Below are positions 6,167 through 10,751 of a stretch of 10,751 bases of DNA, in pieces. How positions within the stretch are numbered: the first letter of the stretch is position 1; each line of letters opens with the position of its first letter. Origin of the DNA: an uncultured Oscillospiraceae bacterium (GTDB taxonomy: Bacteria > Bacillota > Clostridia > Oscillospirales > Oscillospiraceae); the NCBI GenBank assembly GCA_910579595.1, contig CAJTVM010000088.1, positions 1 through 10,751 of the forward strand. Reading direction: 5' to 3'. Position numbers and translations under genes: made by a program. The notes below the pieces were generated by a model. The model worked only from the letters and a program-made list of their open reading frames with translations. It made no database searches and was not told the origin of the DNA.

Positions 6167-7303
6167 ATGGGAGAAACCTTACAGTTTGTGATACCCGCCC
6201 TCATGGGGGTGGAGAGCACGGTGGCCTACGAATTGAAGAAGCTGGGCCTGCGGTCAGTGAAGGCGGAAAACGGGCGGGTGCTGTGCCTGGGAACCCCGGC
6301 GGACATCCCCCGGGTAAACCTGAACCTGCGTACCGGGGCGCGGCTGCTGCTGTGCCTGGGGACGTTCCCCGCCCGCTCCTTTGAGGAGCTGTTCCAGGGG
6401 GTGCTGGCCATCCGCTGGGAGGACCGCATCCCCCGGGAGGGACGATTCCCGGTGAAAGGGTACTCCATCAACTCAACCTTACACTCGGTGCCGGCCTGCC
6501 AGTCCATTGTGAAAAAGGCGCTGTGCAAAAGGTTGGGGCAGGCGTATGGTTTGGAAACCCTGCCGGAAACCGGCCCCTTATACCAGGTGCAGTTCTCCAT
6601 TATGAAGGACCAGGCCATGGTGATGCTGGACACCTCCGGCGACAGCCTGTACAAGCGGGGCTACCGCGCCCAGAACATGGGCGCGCCATTGCGGGAAACC
6701 CTGGCGGCGGCGCTGGTGCTGCTGTCCCGGTACAAGGGGAAGGACCCCTTCTGCGACCCGTTCTGCGGCTCGGGCACCATCCCCATCGAGGCGGCGCTGA
6801 TTGCCAAAAACCGCGCCCCGGGCTTAAACCGCTCCTTTGCCGCCCAGCGGTGGCGGTGGCTGGACAGCGGGCTGTGGCTGGACGCTGCCGACGAGGCCAT
6901 GGACCACGAGTTCCACGGGAAATACGACATCTGGGGCGGGGACATCGATCCCGCCGCCGTGGAGCTGTCCCGGCACAACGCCCAGTTGGCCGGGGTGGAG
7001 GACGCGGTGCGCTTCGAGGCGGCGGACGCGGCAAACTTCCGCCGGGACGGGCCAACGGGCCGGGTGGTGACCAACCCGCCCTACGGTGAGCGTCTGCTGG
7101 AGAAGCAGGAGGCGGAGGCGCTCTACCGCGCCTTCGGCAGGGCGGCGGCGAAGCTGCCAAAGGGCTGGGAGGTGGACGTGCTGTCCTCCCACACCGAGTT
7201 TGAGCGCGCCTTCGGCAGGCCCGCAGACAAAAAGCGGAAGCTCTACAACGGTATGATCAAGTGCGATTTATTTATGTACGTAAGAAACGCTAAGCCGTCG
7301 TGA
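6167..7303 (+). CDS. THUMP-domain class I SAM-dependent RNA methyltransferase (RlmL/YpsC type)
   Basis: This 378-residue enzyme is expected to make an N2-methylguanine in 23S rRNA; the exact position is not readable from sequence. A ferredoxin-like and THUMP region occupies about residues 1-155. It is followed by the UPF0020 methyltransferase domain: SAM-binding CDPFCGSGTIPIEAAL (196-211), acidic motif GGDIDP (257-262), and the catalytic NPPYGERL (303-310) typical of exocyclic-amine methylases. It lacks the second methylase domain of E. coli RlmKL. AGGAG lies 6-7 nt before the ATG at 6167. Its stop codon (7301-7303) and last residues, about NAKPS, lie within the end of an extragenic repeat, which suggests the natural C-terminus was altered by the repeat. 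It is followed by the lipid kinase gene on the same strand, 173 nt away. Confidence 0.92.
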   Translation: MGETLQFVIPALMGVESTVAYELKKLGLRSVKAENGRVLCLGTPADIPRVNLNLRTGARLLLCLGTFPARSFEELFQGVLAIRWEDRIPREGRFPVKGYSINSTLHSVPACQSIVKKALCKRLGQAYGLETLPETGPLYQVQFSIMKDQAMVMLDTSGDSLYKRGYRAQNMGAPLRETLAAALVLLSRYKGKDPFCDPFCGSGTIPIEAALIAKNRAPGLNRSFAAQRWRWLDSGLWLDAADEAMDHEFHGKYDIWGGDIDPAAVELSRHNAQLAGVEDAVRFEAADAANFRRDGPTGRVVTNPPYGERLLEKQEAEALYRAFGRAAAKLPKGWEVDVLSSHTEFERAFGRPADKKRKLYNGMIKCDLFMYVRNAKPS

Positions 7304-7460
7304 GCAGCCGATAGGCCGCAAAGCGGGCCGCACGAAGCGCGGCCCGCGGCGCGGATGGGCTGGCGCGAGGGCGAGCGAACGGCCGCGCCGCAGCCTGCAG
7401 GCCGGCCCGAGCCGGAGGGAAGCCGCTCGTCGCGAACAGGCGCAGCGTGACAACAGTGTA
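7288..7460 (-). repeat. Long, inverted copy of a GC-rich extragenic repeat
   Basis: Read on the minus strand this begins TACACTG...GCGCCTGTTCGCGAC and ends GCTGCTCACGACGGCTTAGC. These are the two ends of the short copy at 8394-8470. Between them sits about 100 bp of extra DNA with perfect hairpins: GCGGGCCGC/GCGGCCCGC (7323-7347, 9-bp stem, 7-nt loop) and CCGGC/GCCGG nearby, plus a longer GGCGCG/CGCGCC pairing. It fills most of the gap between the methyltransferase and the lipid kinase and contributes the stop codon of the former. There is no ORF of its own. Confidence 0.7.
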
Positions 7461-7476
7461 TAGGGAGGAATGGCCC

Positions 7477-8388
7477 GTGCACCATCTGTTCATCATCAAT
7501 CCCACGGCGGGGAAAAAGCGCGGCACCGCGCAATTAGTGGAGCGCATCCAAAGCCTGGATGTCTCCCATGAGATCATCCACACCAAAAAGGCGGGGGACG
7601 CCCGCCGCATCGCCCGTACCATGGCGGAGCTGGGGGAGGATCTGCGCATATACGCCTGCGGCGGGGACGGCACCCTCAACGAGGTGGTCAACGGCGCGGC
7701 TGGGTTTGACAACGTGGCCGTTACCAACGTGCCCATTGGCACGGGCAACGACTTCCTGAAAATTTTCGGCAAGGGCTACAAGGCGCGGTTTTTGGATTTG
7801 GAGGCCCTGTCTCAGGGCCCCCAGGCCCCCATGGATCTCATTGACTGCAACGGACACCTGGGCATCGACATTGTGTGCACCGGCGTGGACGCCCGCATCG
7901 CCGTGGATAAGGACAAATTCAACGGCTTTCCCTTGGTTACCGGCATCGGCTCCTACGCCATCTCCGCCGTGGCCAACGTGCTGGTGAAGGGCATCGGCGT
8001 GCCCACGGTGGTGGACTGCGGCGACCTCCACTATGAAGGGGACACCTCCCTGGTGTGCGTGTGCAGCGGACGGTACTACGGCGGCGGTTTCATGCCCGTG
8101 GGGGACAATATGCCCGATGACGGCCTGCTGGAAACGCTGGTAGTGCGCAAGGTGAGCCGCATGACCTTTTTCCGGCTGGTGGGGAAGTACGGCTCGGGCA
8201 AATACCGGGACTACCCCGATCTGATCTGGTACCGGCAGGGGGACGGCGTCACCGTGCGCGGCGGGCAGGAGTTGGTGGCGGTGGTGGATGGCGAGCCGGT
8301 GCGGGGCAGGGAGCTGAACATCCGGCTGTCGGACAAGAAGATGAATTTCTTCTACCCGGCGGATTTGAGCTATGGCCCGGTGCGCTGA
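7477..8388 (+). CDS. Diacylglycerol-kinase-family lipid kinase (YegS/BmrU type)
   Basis: This 303-residue cytosolic or membrane-peripheral kinase phosphorylates a lipid, probably diacylglycerol or a related lipid in phospholipid recycling. It shows FIINPTAGKKRG (residues 5-16), the nucleotide-binding CGGDGTLNEVVNG (61-73), and VPIGTGNDFLK (85-95). The second lobe carries YYGGGFMPVGDNMPDDG (200-216) and closes with the conserved VDGEP (270-274). I chose the GTG at 7477 because GGGAGG lies 8 nt upstream; an in-frame GTG at 7447 lies inside the repeat. It is cotranscribed with the methyltransferase unless the intervening repeat stops polymerase. Downstream are repeat copy 8394-8470 and the terminator at 8531-8568. 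Confidence 0.92.
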   Translation: MHHLFIINPTAGKKRGTAQLVERIQSLDVSHEIIHTKKAGDARRIARTMAELGEDLRIYACGGDGTLNEVVNGAAGFDNVAVTNVPIGTGNDFLKIFGKGYKARFLDLEALSQGPQAPMDLIDCNGHLGIDIVCTGVDARIAVDKDKFNGFPLVTGIGSYAISAVANVLVKGIGVPTVVDCGDLHYEGDTSLVCVCSGRYYGGGFMPVGDNMPDDGLLETLVVRKVSRMTFFRLVGKYGSGKYRDYPDLIWYRQGDGVTVRGGQELVAVVDGEPVRGRELNIRLSDKKMNFFYPADLSYGPVR

Positions 8389-8393
8389 CGGCG

Positions 8394-8470
8394 TACACTG
8401 CGGTATCTACGCCGCGCCTGTTCGCGATGCGGTTCTTAACCCGCTGCTCACGGCGGCTTAGCGCAATATA
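8394..8470 (+). repeat. Short copy of the GC-rich extragenic repeat
   Basis: This copy runs from TACACTGCGGTATCTACG through GCGCCTGTTCGCGATGCGG to GCTGCTCACGGCGGCTTAGC. Its arms GCCGC and GCGGC can pair, giving an imperfect palindrome. It begins 5 nt after the stop codon of the lipid kinase gene, the usual place for REP-like elements. It shares clear blocks with 8625-8700 in direct orientation and with both ends of 7288-7460 in inverted orientation. Confidence 0.75.
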
Positions 8471-8481
8471 TTTTGCCGAAT

Positions 8482-8508
8482 TTAGCACTCCCAATGTGCG
8501 ATTGTGAA
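8482..8508. promoter_or_regulatory. Second, degenerate CIRCE (HrcA operator) half-matched
   Basis: TTAGCACTC (8482-8490) is a perfect CIRCE left arm. After exactly 9 bp, GATTGTGAA (8500-8508) matches the right arm GAGTGCTAA at 6 of 9 positions. It lies 116 bp upstream of the functional-looking CIRCE at 8598. No good promoter is visible next to it, so it may be a decayed operator or an auxiliary weak site. Confidence 0.5.
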
Positions 8509-8530
8509 CGAAGGGTGAATTTTTTGGGAT

Positions 8531-8568
8531 CGACCCCTGTTTTTTTCAAAATAGGGGTTGATTTTTTT
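8531..8568 (+). terminator. Intrinsic terminator of the methyltransferase-lipid kinase operon
   Basis: CGACCCCTGTTTT pairs with AAAATAGGGGTTG over 13 bp (two G-T wobbles) around a TTTC loop, and is followed by ATTTTTTT. Its 3' arm and T-run coincide with the -35 box of the groESL promoter (8558-8563), so the two transcription units abut without free space. Confidence 0.85.
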
Positions 8569-8586
8569 GCGCGGACGGGGTATTAT
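8558..8586 (+). promoter_or_regulatory. SigmaA promoter of groESL
   Basis: TTGATT (8558-8563) and TATTAT (8581-8586) are 17 bp apart. Transcription would start near 8593, only a few bases before the CIRCE. That is the standard geometry for HrcA repression. Confidence 0.85.
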
Positions 8587-8597
8587 CTTAAACGTGG

Positions 8598-8624
8598 TTA
8601 GCACTCTGGCTGAGACAGTGCTAA
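8598..8624. promoter_or_regulatory. CIRCE operator (HrcA binding site) of groESL
   Basis: TTAGCACTC-N9-CAGTGCTAA matches the CIRCE consensus TTAGCACTC-N9-GAGTGCTAA with a single mismatch, at the first base of the right arm. HrcA bound here represses groESL at normal temperature and releases on heat stress. This is established for the family; hrcA itself is not in the window. Confidence 0.95.
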
Positions 8625-8700
8625 ACAGCCGCATCTACGTTGCGCCTGCTCGCGACGCGGTTCTAAGCCCTCTGTTCGCGGCGGCTCCACGCAATAAATA
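8625..8700 (+). repeat. Copy of the extragenic repeat inside the groES leader
   Basis: ATCTACGTTGCGCCTGCTCG, then ACGCGGTTCT, CGGCGGCT and CGCAATA, mirror the order of blocks in the 8394-8470 copy. It starts immediately after the CIRCE and ends one base before the groES ribosome binding site, so it occupies most of the roughly 124-nt leader. The arms TTGCG and CGCAA could pair in the mRNA. Confidence 0.7.
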
Positions 8701-8716
8701 TAAGGAGGAACCAATC

Positions 8717-9001
8717 ATGAATCTCAAACCCCTGTCCGACCGCGTGATCCTCAAGGCCCTGGAGGCCGAGGAAAAGACCAAGGGCGGCATCATCCTCACC
8801 GGCAGCTCCAAGGAGAAGCCCGAAATGGCCGAGGTCGTGGCCGTTGGCCCCGGCGGCACGGTGGACGGCAAGGAGGTCGTCATGACCGTGAAGGTGGGCG
8901 ACAAGGTGCTCACCAGCAAGTATTCCGGCACCGAGGTTAAGGTGGATGGCGAGGAATACACGATTGTCCGTCAGAATGATATTTTGGCCATTGTGGAGTA
9001 A
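8717..9001 (+). CDS. groES: GroES co-chaperonin
   Basis: GroES is the 10-kDa lid of the GroEL chaperonin. At 94 residues it is full length. It opens MNLKPLSDRVILKALEAEEKTKGGIILTG, contains the mobile loop region (KTKGGIILTGSSKEKPEMAEVVAVGPG), and ends VDGEEYTIVRQNDILAIVE, all canonical. AAGGAGG (8702-8708) is 8 nt before the ATG; a longer upstream reading from 8558 runs through promoter and CIRCE and is not real. It is the first gene of the CIRCE-controlled operon, 38 nt before groEL. Confidence 0.98.
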   Translation: MNLKPLSDRVILKALEAEEKTKGGIILTGSSKEKPEMAEVVAVGPGGTVDGKEVVMTVKVGDKVLTSKYSGTEVKVDGEEYTIVRQNDILAIVE

Positions 9002-9039
9002 TTTGTAAACACATCTCAAATATTTGGAGGTAATGCGAT

Positions 9040-10665
9040 ATGTCTAAAATCATCTGCTACGGCGAGGAGGCCCGCCACGCCCTGGAGCGCGGCGTCAACC
9101 AGCTGGCCGACACCGTGAAAATCACCATGGGTCCCAAGGGCCGCAACGTGGTGCTGGATAAGAAGTTCGGCACCCCCCTCATCACCAACGACGGCGTGAC
9201 CATCGCCAAGGAGATCGAACTGGCCGACCCCTTTGAGAACATGGGCGCTCAGATCGTCAAGGAGGTCTCCACCAAGACCAACGACGTGGCCGGCGACGGC
9301 ACCACCACCGCCACCCTGCTGGCCCAGGCCATCATCCGCGAGGGCTTGAAGAACCTGGCCGCCGGCGCCAACCCCATGGTGATGAAGAAGGGCATCGCCA
9401 AGGCCACCAGCGCCGCCATTGAGGAGATCAAGAAGAACTCCAAGCCCGTTTCCGGCACCTCCGACATCGCCCGGGTAGGCGCCATCTCCTCCAGCGACGA
9501 CGCCATCGGCACCCTGATTGCCGAGGCCATGGAGAAGGTCAGCCACGACGGCGTCATCACCGTGGAGGAGTCCAAGACCGCCGAGACCTACAGCGAGGTT
9601 GTGGAGGGTATGCAGCTGGACCGCGGCTACATCACCCCCTATATGGTTACCGACACCGAGAAGATGGAGGCCGTGCTGGACGACGCCCTCATCCTGCTCA
9701 CCGACAAGAAGATCTCCTCCATCCAGGATCTGCTGCCCCTGCTGGAGCAGGTGGTGCAGACCGGCAAGAAGCTGCTCATCGTGGCCGAGGACGTGGAGGG
9801 CGACGCTTTGTCCACCCTGCTGGTGAACAAGCTGCGCGGCACCTTGAACGTGTGCTGCATCAAGGCCCCCGGCTTCGGCGACCGCCGCAAGGAGATGCTG
9901 GAGGATATCGCCATCCTCACCGGCGGCACCGTGGTGTCCTCCGATCTGGGCATGGACATCAAGGAGACCACCATGGATATGCTGGGCACCGCCCGCCAGG
10001 TGAAGGTCCAGAAGGAAAACACCATTATCGTGGACGGCGCCGGCTCCTCTGAGGCCATTTCCGCCCGCGTGGGCCAGATCCGCAAGGCCATCGAGACCAC
10101 CACCTCCGACTACGACAAGGAGAAGCTCCAGGAGCGTCTGGCCAAGCTGGCCGGCGGCGTGGCCATCATCCGCGTAGGCGCGGCTACCGAGGCCGAGATG
10201 AAGGAGAAGAAGCTGCGCATCGAGGACGCGCTGAACGCCACCCGCGCCGCTGTGGAGGAAGGCATCGTGGCCGGCGGCGGCGCCGCCTATGTCAACGCCA
10301 TCCCAGCCGTGGAGGCCCTGCTGGCTTCCACTGAGGGCGATGAAAAGACCGGCGTTGCCATCATTGCCAAGGCCCTGGCCGAGCCGATGAAGCAGATCGC
10401 CGCCAACGCGGGCATCGATGGATCCGTGGTGCTGGAGAAGGTCAAGACCTCCGGCCAGACGGGCTACGGTTTCGACGCCTACAAGGAGGAGTATTGCGAC
10501 ATGATCTCCGCCGGCATTGTGGATCCCACCAAGGTGACCCGTTCCGCCCTGGAGAACGCCGCCTCCGTGGCCGCTGTGCTGCTGACCACCGAGTCCCTGG
10601 TGGCGGATAAGCCCGAGCCCCCCGCTCCGGCTCCCGCGCCCTCCCCTGATATGGGTATGTATTGA
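9040..10665 (+). CDS. groEL: GroEL chaperonin
   Basis: GroEL is the 60-kDa chaperonin that folds proteins in an ATP-driven double ring with GroES. All 541 residues are present. ATP-site residues are visible: GPKGRNVVLD (31-40), D51 in TNDGVTIAKE, D86 in DVAGDGTTT, and D396 in IEDALNATRAAVEEGIVAGGG. GGAGG lies 9 nt before the ATG. The tail reads PEPPAPAPAPSPDMGMY, a Pro/Ala-rich version instead of the usual GGM-repeat tail, ending in the common MGMY. Codon use is strongly biased to G/C third positions, as expected of a highly expressed gene here. The whole gene casts a long antisense shadow frame that is not a gene. Confidence 0.99.
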   Translation: MSKIICYGEEARHALERGVNQLADTVKITMGPKGRNVVLDKKFGTPLITNDGVTIAKEIELADPFENMGAQIVKEVSTKTNDVAGDGTTTATLLAQAIIREGLKNLAAGANPMVMKKGIAKATSAAIEEIKKNSKPVSGTSDIARVGAISSSDDAIGTLIAEAMEKVSHDGVITVEESKTAETYSEVVEGMQLDRGYITPYMVTDTEKMEAVLDDALILLTDKKISSIQDLLPLLEQVVQTGKKLLIVAEDVEGDALSTLLVNKLRGTLNVCCIKAPGFGDRRKEMLEDIAILTGGTVVSSDLGMDIKETTMDMLGTARQVKVQKENTIIVDGAGSSEAISARVGQIRKAIETTTSDYDKEKLQERLAKLAGGVAIIRVGAATEAEMKEKKLRIEDALNATRAAVEEGIVAGGGAAYVNAIPAVEALLASTEGDEKTGVAIIAKALAEPMKQIAANAGIDGSVVLEKVKTSGQTGYGFDAYKEEYCDMISAGIVDPTKVTRSALENAASVAAVLLTTESLVADKPEPPAPAPAPSPDMGMY

Positions 10666-10681
10666 TCTGAAATCGGGCAAG

Positions 10682-10697
10682 AAAACCCCGCGGTCAA
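10682..10697 (+). other. Orphan 5' arm of a probable groEL terminator
   Basis: AAAACCCCGCGGTCAA sits 16 nt after the groEL stop and looks like the A-tract, 5' stem and loop start of an intrinsic terminator. The expected partner CCGCGGGGTTTT is absent because the sequence changes to insertion-element-like DNA at 10698. The other half should be found beyond the element, outside this window. Confidence 0.4.
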
Positions 10698-10751
10698 TGA
10701 AGTGCCCCCAAAAAGTTAGACAAAAATTGAAGGGAAAAATTGTTTAAGCGG
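10698..10751. mobile_element. Probable left end of an IS3-family (IS150-like) insertion sequence, truncated by the window
   Basis: TGAAGTGCCCCCAAAAAGTT then AGACAAAAAT resembles the terminal inverted repeats of IS3/IS150-group elements, which begin with TG and carry a CCCC-AAAAAGTTAGACA block. The following A-rich DNA would lead into orfA. Base composition falls sharply compared with groEL. No transposase residues are visible inside the window, so the call rests on the terminus only. Confidence 0.6.

Noticed and set aside
7447..7476. Earlier GTG start for the lipid kinase
   Set aside because: It lies inside the repeat without a ribosome site, whereas the GTG at 7477 follows GGGAGG and begins right before the conserved FIINPTAG motif.
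8558..8716. N-terminal extension of groES from an upstream ATG
   Set aside because: It would translate through the promoter, CIRCE and repeat; the ATG at 8717 has an ideal ribosome site and matches the family start.
9016..10680. 554-codon open frame antisense to groEL
   Set aside because: It mirrors groEL end to end, is rich in Gly/His/Leu/Val as antisense GC-rich frames are, and has no ribosome site or recognisable domain.

Overview
The window looks like chromosomal DNA of a GC-rich member of the Firmicutes, most likely a gut Clostridia of the Oscillospiraceae (Flavonifractor / Pseudoflavonifractor / Oscillibacter-like). This rests on the strong AGGAGG ribosome binding sites, sigmaA-type promoters, a CIRCE-controlled groES-groEL operon, and the protein families present. 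The genus is inference from sequence style; no search was run. Most of the window is housekeeping or conserved core DNA. The unusual material is concentrated between genes.

Layout. Positions 1-707 (minus) hold the 5' part of miaB, cut by the window edge. Its upstream gap (708-996) carries a long hairpin, five helically phased TGTKGAAA repeats that resemble DnaA boxes, and a small MITE-like palindromic element. Positions 997-3613 (minus) form a tight three-gene operon: a COG2509-type FAD dehydrogenase, a flavodoxin-fold iron-sulfur/FMN protein, and a ParB-like DGHTR protein. A promoter lies at 3662-3690. Positions 3774-5866 (minus) form a second operon read in the order nfeD, a tiny frameshifted membrane protein, an SPFH/band-7 protein, a DUF6487-like zinc ribbon and a DUF4177-like protein. 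It ends at a clear intrinsic terminator (3721-3764).

A divergent promoter region (5867-6166) separates that operon from a rightward pair: a THUMP/UPF0020 23S rRNA methyltransferase (RlmL/YpsC type) and a diacylglycerol-kinase-family lipid kinase. The pair ends at a terminator (8531-8568) whose tail overlaps the -35 box of the groESL promoter. groES and groEL follow under a near-perfect CIRCE operator. Just after groEL the window runs into what looks like the left end of an IS3-family element, apparently inserted into the groEL terminator.

What stands out. (1) A three-copy family of GC-rich extragenic repeats lies at 7288-7460 (inverted, long form), 8394-8470 and 8625-8700. One copy supplies the stop codon and last residues of the methyltransferase, and one sits inside the groES leader. 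(2) A second, degenerate CIRCE lies upstream of the groESL promoter. (3) A conserved-looking 45-residue membrane protein between nfeD and the SPFH gene is broken by one extra A in an A6 run at codons 2-3. (4) A symmetric inverted repeat brackets the -10 box of the methyltransferase promoter. I found no CRISPR array, RNA gene, phage gene or obvious new defence system.
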